Of a stretch of 51,445 bases of DNA, positions 45,308-51,445 are shown piece by piece. The notes beneath the pieces were generated by a model, which worked only from the letters and a program-made list of their open reading frames with translations, did no database searches and had not been told where the DNA came from. The stretch spans positions 1 through 51,445 of the forward strand of contig CAZBLH010000011.1 of assembly GCA_964492775.1 (NCBI GenBank), read 5' to 3'. Each line of letters starts with the position of its first letter. The stretch's first letter is position 1. This stretch comes from WRDS01 sp964492775 (GTDB lineage: Bacteria; Actinomycetota; Coriobacteriia; Anaerosomatales; PHET01). The translations under genes and the position numbers were made by a program.

Positions 45308-47167
45308 ATGGGTCGTATTAGCGACGAGGACATCCAGCGCGTTCGCGAAGCGAACGACCTTGTGGCCCTGATCTCCGACCGTGTGGTCCTGCGGCAGAAG
45401 GGCCGGCTGTTCTGGGGCTTGTGCCCTCTTCACGGCGAGAAGTCCCCGTCGTTCAAGGTCGACCCTGCCACACAGCTCTGGCACTGCTTCGGCTGCGGCA
45501 AGGGCGGCGACGTGTTCGGTTTCGTGATGGAGACTGACAATGTCGACTTCCCGGATGCGGTGCGCTTGCTCGCCGACCGTGCGCGCATCGAGATCTCCGA
45601 GGACACCGGGCCAGCTGGCGCTTCGCGAGGCCGCAAAGAGCGACTGATGGCTGCCTGCGAAGCGGCTGCCGAGTTCTACGCCCGCCACCTGACGGGCTCA
45701 CATGATGCGGGCGCAGCCAAGGCACGCGAGTACCTCGGAGGCCGCGGGTTCGGCAGCCAGGTCGCCAAGGAGTGGCGTCTCGGGTTCGCGCCAGGGCGCG
45801 GCGCGCTCACGCGCCACCTGCGCGAGCAGGGTTTCTCGGCAGACGAGATGGTAGACGCCAATCTTGCGCTGCGCACCGATGGCGGCGCCGTGCGCGACCG
45901 CTTCTACGAGCGGGTTATGTTCCCCATATCGGACCTGCAGGGGCGAGTGATCGCCTTTGGGGGCCGGGTCATCGGGTCGGGCGAGCCGAAGTACCTGAAC
46001 ACGTCAGACACGCCGATCTTTCGCAAGTCGACCAACATGTACGCGATCGATCGCGCGCGGGGGGCGATCACTGCCGACGGAACGGCGCTTGTGGTCGAGG
46101 GCTACACCGACGTGATCGCGCTGCATAAGGCGGGGATCACCAATGCGGTCGCGACCTTGGGTACCGCGCTCACGCAGCAGCATGTGAAGCTCTTGGGGCG
46201 TTTCGCTCGGCGGATCGTGTACCTGTTCGATGGTGATGAGGCGGGAATGCGCGCCGCTGACCGCGCCGCCGAGTTCATCGACTCGTACTCCACCGAGATG
46301 CACGACCGGTTCCGGGTGGATCTCTCCGCAGCGGTGATTCCGGGCGGCATGGATCCGGCCGACCTCGTCGAGGCCGAGGGCGCCGACGCGCTGCGCGCCC
46401 TGGTGGCCGGAGCCGTCCCATTGCTGCAGTTCTCGATAGACCGGCGCCTCGCGCGCTGGGATCTGGACCGGCCTGAGGAGCGCGCACGTGCTCTGCGCGA
46501 TGCTGCCGAAGTACTTGCGCCCGTGAAGGGATCGCTGCTCGCCGCGGACTACGCGAACTACATCGCCGACAAGCTGCTCGCCGATACCGTGACCGTGCAG
46601 CGCGCTATCGATGCCGCGCGGCCCACGCCCGGCCGGACCGAAGAAGCCGCGCCCGCCGATGAGCGCGAGCACCCAGCGGTGGGCGAGGAGGAACTGCTTC
46701 CAGTGCGCGTCCGCATCGAGCGCGAACTGCTCGGCGTGCTGAATTCCTATGCGCAGCTGCGTGGCAAGGCACGGGAGTTGCTTGACTCGAACCTGCTGTC
46801 TGACGAGCGCCACCGTGGAATCGCGGAGGTGTTCGCGCAGGCAGGTCCGGCCGTGCAAGGCAACGCGCTCAATGGCCTTCTGGAGGCCCGAGTCCCCGGC
46901 GCGGTCAGGATGTTGGCGGGCGTCAGGCTCATGGAGGACGCCGCTGATCCGGACGCGTTGGCCGAGAGCATGATCGTGCGACTCAAGGAGTTCGAGCTTC
47001 AACGCCGAATAGCAGCTGGAAGGGCGCGGCTGCGCAATTCGGGAGAGTTCACGTCCGCGGCCGAATATGACGAGGTATTTAGGGAAGTCTCCCTACTGCA
47101 GCGCGAGCTCGATGCCGTGCGGCGTGGTGAGCATAACGAAGACGATCGGCTGGAGGCGCAGTACTAG
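45308..47167 (+). CDS. dnaG: DNA primase
   Basis: Primase that makes RNA primers at the replication fork. The ATG at 45308 is fixed by GGAAGGAGG at 45293-45301, giving 619 residues; the longer frame from 45260 begins in the terminator stem. The CHC2 zinc finger uses Cys39, His42, Cys60 and Cys63. The TOPRIM domain follows (VVEGYTDVIALHKAG, LFDGDEAGMRAADRA). A DnaB-helicase-binding helical region ends the protein. The dnaG-rpoD pair is a conserved macromolecular-synthesis arrangement. Confidence 0.97.
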   Translation: MGRISDEDIQRVREANDLVALISDRVVLRQKGRLFWGLCPLHGEKSPSFKVDPATQLWHCFGCGKGGDVFGFVMETDNVDFPDAVRLLADRARIEISEDTGPAGASRGRKERLMAACEAAAEFYARHLTGSHDAGAAKAREYLGGRGFGSQVAKEWRLGFAPGRGALTRHLREQGFSADEMVDANLALRTDGGAVRDRFYERVMFPISDLQGRVIAFGGRVIGSGEPKYLNTSDTPIFRKSTNMYAIDRARGAITADGTALVVEGYTDVIALHKAGITNAVATLGTALTQQHVKLLGRFARRIVYLFDGDEAGMRAADRAAEFIDSYSTEMHDRFRVDLSAAVIPGGMDPADLVEAEGADALRALVAGAVPLLQFSIDRRLARWDLDRPEERARALRDAAEVLAPVKGSLLAADYANYIADKLLADTVTVQRAIDAARPTPGRTEEAAPADEREHPAVGEEELLPVRVRIERELLGVLNSYAQLRGKARELLDSNLLSDERHRGIAEVFAQAGPAVQGNALNGLLEARVPGAVRMLAGVRLMEDAADPDALAESMIVRLKEFELQRRIAAGRARLRNSGEFTSAAEYDEVFREVSLLQRELDAVRRGEHNEDDRLEAQY

Positions 47168-47168
47168 C

Positions 47169-48740
47169 GTGGTAGAGAAGTCGAAGCAGAAAGCTAACAC
47201 GACCGCGAAGAAGACCGCCGAGAAGGCGGAGACCGCGGTTCCTGCCAAGAAGGCGAGCAAGGCGGCTGCCCAGAAGAAGGTCGTCGAGAAGCCGAAGGCT
47301 GCCAAGAAGTCGGCCCCGGCTGAGAAGCCCGCCGAGAAGAAGTCTGCCGCCAAGACGACCAAGGAGCCGGCGAAGAAGCCTGCGGCCGAGAAGGCCGCTG
47401 CCGCCAAGAAGCCGACCGCCAAGCGCGCCAAGTCGAGCGCACCCGAGCTTGAGCTGCCCGCCATCCAGGTCCTGATGAACATCGGCGCCACGCGCGGGAA
47501 CCTCACCGACGAGGAGATCCAGGGCGCCCTTTCGGACGTTGATCTCACCGACGCGCAGTTCGAGCGCGTTTACACGCACTTCAAGGAGTCGGGCATCGAG
47601 GTCATCGAGGATCCCTCGCACATCCTCGACGCCGATGCGGTCGCCGATACCGTCGCTGAGGCAGAGGGTCCCGAGGTCCTCGAGCGCAGCGTGGAGGAGG
47701 ATCAGGACGACCCCAGCACCTCTGAGGTCGCTATCGTCGACATCGAGCTGCCGAAGGTCGCGCCCAAGGCAGGCAAGAAGAAGTCCAAGAAGCGCGCAAC
47801 CGATGCGTCGGTGGCGCCGCTCACCGGCGACCCGGTCCGCATGTACCTGAAGGAGATCGGCAAGGTTCCGCTGCTCACGGCCGCCCAGGAGATCGACCTC
47901 GCGATGAAGATAGAGGCCGGCCTCGAAGCGGCTGCTCGTGCCGAGGAGGCCGAGGAGCAGGGTATAGAGCTCGACCGCGCCGAGAAGCGCCGCCTCTACC
48001 GGATCGAGCAGCTCGGCCTTGATGCCAAGCAACAGCTCGTTGAGGCCAACCTGCGACTCGTCGTCTCCATTGCCAAGCGGTACGTCGGACGCGGCATGCT
48101 CTTCCTCGACCTGATCCAGGAAGGCAACCTCGGCCTGATACGCGCGGTCGAGAAGTTCGACTACACGAAGGGCTTCAAGTTCTCTACGTACGCGACCTGG
48201 TGGATTCGCCAGGCGATCACGCGTGCCATCGCGGACCAGGCGCGCACCATCCGCATTCCGGTCCACATGGTGGAGACCATCAACAAGCTCATCCGCATCC
48301 AGCGCCAGCTGCTGCAGGAGCTTGGGCGCGAGCCGCTGCCCGAGGAGATCGGCGAGAAGATGGACATGACCGCCGATCGCGTGCGCGAAATCCTGAAGAT
48401 CAGCCAGGAGCCGGTCAGCCTCGAGACGCCAATCGGCGAGGAAGAGGACTCCCACCTTGGCGACTTCATCGAGGACTCCGAGGCCGTGGTCCCGCCGGAT
48501 GCGGCGAGCTTCTCGCTTCTGCAGGAGCAACTCTCGAAAGTGCTCGTCGGCCTTGCCGAGCGCGAGCGCAAGGTCATCGAACTGCGGTTCGGGCTCGTGG
48601 ATGGCCATCCGAGAACGCTCGAAGAGGTCGGACGGGAGTTCGGAGTCACTCGCGAGCGCATCCGTCAGATCGAGTCGAAGACGCTGTGCAAGCTGCGCCA
48701 CCCGTCGCGCTCGCAGCGCCTGCGCGATTACCTCGAGTAG
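47169..48740 (+). CDS. rpoD: Primary sigma factor RpoD/SigA with Lys/Ala-rich N-terminus
   Basis: Housekeeping sigma factor. The GTG at 47169 starts one base after the dnaG stop and gives 523 residues; GGAGG at 47152-47156 is 12 bases away. About 95 N-terminal residues are a Lys/Ala/Pro-rich low-complexity arm (repeats of the KKAAxK type), as in actinobacterial HrdB/SigA. Region 1.1-like sequence follows (about 97-165), then region 1.2 (GDPVRMYLKEIGKVPLL, near 219), region 2 (NLRLVVSIAKRYVGRG, FSTYATWWIRQAI; from about 294), region 3, and the region 4 helix-turn-helix (LEEVGREFGVTRERIRQIE, near 483). The promoters seen here (TTGACG-17-TAGAGT) fit such a sigma factor. Confidence 0.97.
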   Translation: MVEKSKQKANTTAKKTAEKAETAVPAKKASKAAAQKKVVEKPKAAKKSAPAEKPAEKKSAAKTTKEPAKKPAAEKAAAAKKPTAKRAKSSAPELELPAIQVLMNIGATRGNLTDEEIQGALSDVDLTDAQFERVYTHFKESGIEVIEDPSHILDADAVADTVAEAEGPEVLERSVEEDQDDPSTSEVAIVDIELPKVAPKAGKKKSKKRATDASVAPLTGDPVRMYLKEIGKVPLLTAAQEIDLAMKIEAGLEAAARAEEAEEQGIELDRAEKRRLYRIEQLGLDAKQQLVEANLRLVVSIAKRYVGRGMLFLDLIQEGNLGLIRAVEKFDYTKGFKFSTYATWWIRQAITRAIADQARTIRIPVHMVETINKLIRIQRQLLQELGREPLPEEIGEKMDMTADRVREILKISQEPVSLETPIGEEEDSHLGDFIEDSEAVVPPDAASFSLLQEQLSKVLVGLAERERKVIELRFGLVDGHPRTLEEVGREFGVTRERIRQIESKTLCKLRHPSRSQRLRDYLE

Positions 48741-48815
48741 CCCGTAGGAACATCTCGGAGGCCCGCCGGCGGGTTCGCCGGCGCCTGCTCTCCGTTCGCC
48801 TTCATAGCAGTGCGC

Positions 48816-48821
48816 TAGAAT
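48816..48821 (+). promoter_or_regulatory. -10 box upstream of amidase gene
   Basis: TAGAAT, expected start near 48828. TTCGCC at 48795-48800 is the nearest -35 candidate but with only a 15-base spacer. The box lies just past a GC-only hairpin (about 48762-48782) that may weakly terminate rpoD. Confidence 0.5.
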
Positions 48822-48833
48822 AGTCGAGACCCC

Positions 48834-49940
48834 TTGCACACCGAGAAAGGCCCGATTCTGCCTCGACCGCGCAGGACAAGGCGCGCCGCCACCAAGGGCG
48901 CGACTCAGCAGCGAGCGATTGTTGCCGCCATCGCGGTGATTGCCCTCGTTGCGGTTTGCGGGTTCGCCCTGCGAGGCATGTGGTCGGACCGTGCCGAGGC
49001 ACGAGATGACGCCTCCGTTGAGGCGACATCGCTTGCCTCCAGCCTGACCACCTCCACGGCGCACTCAGTCGAGGTCCCCGACGTCGTAGGCGCATCATAC
49101 AAGGAAGCCGTCGTGGTCCTGGAGGCCGCCGGGCTCGTGCCGACATCGGCCACCGGCGAACAGCATGCCGACACCGCTGCTGTGACGTCTCAGGAGCCCG
49201 CAGCCGGTCAGCTTGTAGAGGCTGGGGCGCGCGTAAGCCTGCACCTGGGCGCGTCCGCCCAGGTGCTCACGGCTACGCAGGCTAAGTCGGCCAGTCCCGG
49301 CGGCGTGGGTGGGCAGTTCGTTGTGGTCATCGATCCTGGACATCAGGGCCGTGGCAACTCGAAGCTCGAGCCAGTCGGTCCGGGCTCGAAAGAGACCAAG
49401 GTCAGCGTCAGCGGAGGAACCACAGGGCGCGTAACCCGGCTGCCCGAGTACGAGATAGCCCTGCAGATCTCCATGAACCTCAAGGCACGCCTCGAGGCCG
49501 CAGGGGTCAAGGTCGTGATGACGCGAACGACCAACGATGTGAACATCAGCAACTCGGCGCGCGCGGAAATCGCGAATGACGCGGGGGCCAACCTGTTCGT
49601 GCGCATCCACTGTGACGGCAACCCCGACCCGTCCATGACGGGCATCTCCACGCTGTACCCGGGAGGCAACAACTGGGTCAAGCCGATTTCGGCTGAGTCG
49701 AAGGCGGCCGCTGGCCTGATCCAGCAGAACGTGGTGTCGACGACTGGGGCGGTAGACCGCGGGCTCTCCGAGCGCGCGGACCAGACGGGCTTCAACTTCG
49801 CGAAGATGCCGAGCGTGCTCGTAGAGTGCGGCTTCATGTCCAACGAGGTCGAAGACAGGCTGCTGTGCAGCCCGCACTACCAGGACAAGCTTGCCGAGGG
49901 CATCGCGCAGGGGATTCTCGCGTTCTACCAGTCGCGCTAG
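48834..49940 (+). CDS. N-acetylmuramoyl-L-alanine amidase with PASTA domain
   Basis: Cell-wall hydrolase cutting the MurNAc-L-Ala bond. Up to 368 residues from the TTG at 48834. The start is uncertain: GAGAAAGG at 48842-48849 lies after that TTG, and would serve a rare ATT (48855) or CTG (48858) codon. Layout: a basic N-terminus, one membrane segment (about residues 27-47, a signal anchor), a PASTA domain (about 78-141, VEVPDVVGASYKEAVVVLE) for muropeptide binding, a linker, and an Amidase_3 domain (about 163-366). The zinc ligands are His in VVIDPGHQG, Glu in LPEYEIAL and His in FVRIHCDG; the catalytic Glu is in VLVECGFMSN. It is followed by a two-way terminator shared with tRNA-Asn. Confidence 0.92.
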   Translation: MHTEKGPILPRPRRTRRAATKGATQQRAIVAAIAVIALVAVCGFALRGMWSDRAEARDDASVEATSLASSLTTSTAHSVEVPDVVGASYKEAVVVLEAAGLVPTSATGEQHADTAAVTSQEPAAGQLVEAGARVSLHLGASAQVLTATQAKSASPGGVGGQFVVVIDPGHQGRGNSKLEPVGPGSKETKVSVSGGTTGRVTRLPEYEIALQISMNLKARLEAAGVKVVMTRTTNDVNISNSARAEIANDAGANLFVRIHCDGNPDPSMTGISTLYPGGNNWVKPISAESKAAAGLIQQNVVSTTGAVDRGLSERADQTGFNFAKMPSVLVECGFMSNEVEDRLLCSPHYQDKLAEGIAQGILAFYQSR

Positions 49941-49965
49941 TCGGCGTTCACATTCCGAGAGAAGC

Positions 49966-49996
49966 AGAAAGGCCCCGCTTTAGCGAGGCCTTTCGA
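49966..49996. terminator. Bidirectional terminator between amidase and tRNA-Asn
   Basis: GAAAGGCC-C-CGC and GCG-A-GGCCTTTC pair around a TTTA loop. A-rich sequence on the left and T-rich on the right (TTTCGAATCT on +, TTTCTGCTTCT on -) give usable tails in both directions. It should end the amidase mRNA and the convergent tRNA-Asn transcript. Confidence 0.75.
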
Positions 49997-50002
49997 ATCT
50001 AC

Positions 50003-50078
<76 letters not shown>

Positions 50079-50110
50079 GTGTGAATGCACCCCAAGAGGC
50101 GCGAATCGAG

Positions 50111-50139
50111 ATTCTACTAACGACTCCCGCGCTTTGCAA
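50111..50139 (-). promoter_or_regulatory. Promoter of tRNA-Asn
   Basis: On the - strand, TTGCAA (50139-50134), a 17-base spacer and TAGAAT (50116-50111). Start expected near 50104, about 25 bases before the tRNA. Confidence 0.75.
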
Positions 50140-50191
50140 CACCGGGACGTACGCAGCCTCACTGAGCATGGGCACACGGCGGGCGTGGCTG

Positions 50192-50200
50192 TGATAGACT
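50192..50200 (+). promoter_or_regulatory. Extended -10 promoter of the CAT-anticodon tRNA
   Basis: TGA plus TAGACT (50195-50200) forms an extended -10 element; no -35 consensus. Start expected near 50207, about 38 bases before the tRNA. Confidence 0.55.
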
Positions 50201-50244
50201 AAGCCGCTAGTCTCTCCATCATCGCAGGTCGGAGGCTATGGGAT

Positions 50245-50319
50245 GGGCCCGTAGCTCAATGGTGGAGCAGGGGACTCATAATCCCTTGGTTGCAGGTTCG
50301 AATCCTGCCGGGCCCACCA
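50245..50319 (+). tRNA. tRNA with CAT anticodon (Met or lysidine-type Ile2)
   Basis: A 75-base cloverleaf: acceptor GGGCCCG/CGGGCCC, anticodon stem GGGGA/TCCCT with loop CTCATAA (CAT), T arm GCAGG/CCTGC, CCA encoded. It is not an initiator: the acceptor 1-72 pair is a normal G-C and the anticodon stem lacks the three G-C pairs of the initiator form. C4-G69 and C5-G68 in the acceptor stem resemble TilS determinants of E. coli tRNA-Ile2, as does GACTCATAATC, so Ile2 is at least as likely as elongator Met. Confidence 0.93.
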
Positions 50320-50353
50320 TCACAACCTCCACCGCGTCCTTTCGGAGGCGCCC

Positions 50354-51334
50354 GTGCGAGTCCTGGTCACCGGCGGCGCAGGGTACATCGGCGCCATCAC
50401 CACACGAATGCTGCTGGATGCGGGCCACCAGTGCCTCGTATACGACAGCCTCGAGCGCGGCCACCGTGAGTCGGTGGACCCTCGTGCCGAGTTCGTGCAG
50501 GGCGACATCGGCGACGAACCGCTGCTCGTACAGGCGCTCGATGGCTGCGATGGGGTCCTGCATTTCGCCGGGCTGATCGACGTCGCTGAGTCCCAGCGCG
50601 AGCCCGTCCGCTACCTTGCAGTCAACTCCGAGCGGCCTGTAGCTCTGCTGCGAGCGATGGAGTCCACCGGCATCCAGCCGATCGTCTTCTCCTCGACCGC
50701 GGCCGTGTATGGCGAGCCCGAGCGCATTCCCATTCGCGAAAGCGATCCGTGCTTGCCTGTGAACGTCTACGGCGCCTCGAAGCTGGCTTTCGAGCACAGA
50801 CTTGCCGAGTTCGCCGAGCGAAGCGTCCTGCGCCCGGTGGTCCTCAGGTACTTCAACGTTGCGGGAGCCTGGCCGGACGGCTCGCTCGGCGAGGCGCATG
50901 AGCCGGAGACGCACCTCATCCCGCGCATTCTGCAATCCATTGCGCAGGGTCACAGCACATTCGAGGTGTTCGGAGGCGACTACCCGACGAGCGATGGGAC
51001 CTGCGTGCGCGACTACGTGCACGTTGTGGACCTGGCGCGTGCGCACCTCGACGCACTGGAGTATCTCATAGCCGGCGGTCGTGCCGACGTATTCAACCTC
51101 GGCAGCGAGCGCGGCTTCACCAACCGTGAGGTGGTCGAGGCGTGCGGACGGGTCACAGGAAGGGACGTGCGAGTCGATGTCGGGCCGAGGCGGGAGGGGG
51201 ATCCCGCGGTTCTTGTGGCGTCTTCGGAGAAGGCTCACGAGAAGCTCGGCTGGACGCCTGAGCGCGGGGATATCGAGACCATTATTGAGGATGCGTGGGG
51301 ATGGCATCTTGCCCGCGAGCGCGGGTACAGATAG
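50354..51334 (+). CDS. galE: UDP-glucose 4-epimerase
   Basis: Short-chain-dehydrogenase-type sugar epimerase interconverting UDP-glucose and UDP-galactose, supplying envelope polysaccharide or the Leloir pathway. The GTG at 50354 has GGAGG at 50343-50347 (6-base spacing). The 326 residues show the NAD-binding GGAGYIGAIT at the N-terminus, HFAGLIDVAES, SSTAAVYGEPE and the catalytic YGASK (near residue 138), then RYFNVAGAWPDG and a CVRDYVHVVDLA segment. Substrate could be UDP-GlcNAc. The gene lies between two tRNAs; its 3' end contains the tRNA-Val promoter. Confidence 0.94.
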   Translation: MRVLVTGGAGYIGAITTRMLLDAGHQCLVYDSLERGHRESVDPRAEFVQGDIGDEPLLVQALDGCDGVLHFAGLIDVAESQREPVRYLAVNSERPVALLRAMESTGIQPIVFSSTAAVYGEPERIPIRESDPCLPVNVYGASKLAFEHRLAEFAERSVLRPVVLRYFNVAGAWPDGSLGEAHEPETHLIPRILQSIAQGHSTFEVFGGDYPTSDGTCVRDYVHVVDLARAHLDALEYLIAGGRADVFNLGSERGFTNREVVEACGRVTGRDVRVDVGPRREGDPAVLVASSEKAHEKLGWTPERGDIETIIEDAWGWHLARERGYR

Positions 51335-51337
51335 AAT
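51309..51337 (+). promoter_or_regulatory. Promoter of tRNA-Val, overlapping galE 3' end
   Basis: TTGCCC (51309-51314), 17-base spacer, TAGAAT (51332-51337). Start expected near 51344, about 21 bases before the tRNA. The -35 and most of the spacer lie inside the galE coding region. Confidence 0.7.
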
Positions 51338-51364
51338 CGGTGCTCGCCGCAGAGCGGCGGATAT

Positions 51365-51439
51365 GGGCGATTAACTCAGCGGGAGAGTGCCACCTTCACA
51401 CGGTGGAAGTCACTGGTTCAAATCCAGTATCGCCCACCA
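51365..51439 (+). tRNA. tRNA-Val (anticodon CAC)
   Basis: A 75-base cloverleaf: acceptor GGGCGAT/ATCGCCC, anticodon stem CCACC/GGTGG with loop TTCACAC (CAC, reading GUG), T arm ACTGG/CCAGT, CCA encoded. A dedicated CAC reader fits the frequent GTG valine codons of this GC-rich genome. Confidence 0.97.
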
Positions 51440-51445
51440 TTCGTT

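Noticed and set aside
47190..47450. Repeat array in the 5' part of rpoD
   Set aside because: The AAG/GCC-rich repetition encodes the Lys/Ala arm typical of actinobacterial sigma factors; it is coding, not a CRISPR or satellite.
48762..48782. Terminator after rpoD (CGCCGGCG repeats)
   Set aside because: A GC-only palindrome without a T-tract; I mention it only as a possible weak terminator.
47079..49064. 661-residue - strand frame spanning rpoD and the amidase 5' end
   Set aside because: Leucine/glycine-rich mirror of the Lys/Ala repeats and coding bias of rpoD; it crosses an intergenic region and a promoter.

Overview
This 51.4 kb window comes from a high-GC bacterium, almost certainly an actinomycetote. 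Gene content and order point to a Coriobacteriia-like or related anaerobic lineage, but I could not run a phylogeny. Supporting signs are frequent GTG/TTG starts, 4- to 8-base overlaps between neighbouring genes, a Lys/Ala-rich N-terminus on the primary sigma factor, and the rng-rplU-rpmA-obgE-proBA-nadD-yqeK-lytR-rsfS order typical of Actinobacteria. Two runs of exactly ten N (13291-13300 and 35565-35574) show a scaffolded draft or metagenome assembly. Each run breaks a tRNA synthetase gene artificially. All protein genes except rpsT are on the + strand.

Layout. 1-8399: RNase E/G (5' end outside the window), ribosomal proteins L21 and L27, Obg GTPase, proline synthesis (proB, proA), NAD synthesis (nadD), an Ap4A hydrolase-like HD protein, an LCP/LytR_C envelope protein and ribosome silencing factor RsfS. 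8402-11710: an EamA exporter, tRNA-Ala(GGC), a SulP anion transporter and a dodecin. 11970-18842: leuS, the DNA-uptake genes comEA and comEC, and holA. 18839-22103: rpsT on the - strand, then lepA and a dus gene. 22100-27747: hemW, then a CIRCE-controlled hrcA-dnaJ-rsmE-mtaB run.

27788-48740 holds a long housekeeping array: phoH, a short PgpH-like HD protein, ybeY, a dgkA-PAP2 fusion, a CNNM/CorC transporter, cdd, era, deoC, recO, glyQ, glyS, ppsR, ppdK, dgt, hppA, dnaG and rpoD. Its backbone (phoH-pgpH-ybeY-dgkA-cdd-era-recO-glyQ-glyS-yqfL-dnaG-sigA) is the order known from Bacillus subtilis, with corC, deoC, ppdK, dgt and hppA inserted. The PPDK regulator sits beside its target ppdK, and the membrane pyrophosphatase beside them could use the PPi that PPDK releases or consumes. 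48834-51445: a PASTA-amidase, tRNA-Asn (- strand), a CAT-anticodon tRNA, galE and tRNA-Val(CAC).

The region is overwhelmingly core genome. I found no phage, insertion sequence, CRISPR array, toxin-antitoxin pair or clear accessory island, and no convincing new system. The points most worth a second look are modest: a PgpH-like protein without its sensor domain, a lipid kinase-phosphatase fusion, a degenerate LCP domain, a residue signature suggesting a Na+-pumping PPase, a possibly leaderless lepA mRNA, a terminator embedded in holA, and a long comEC/holA overlap.
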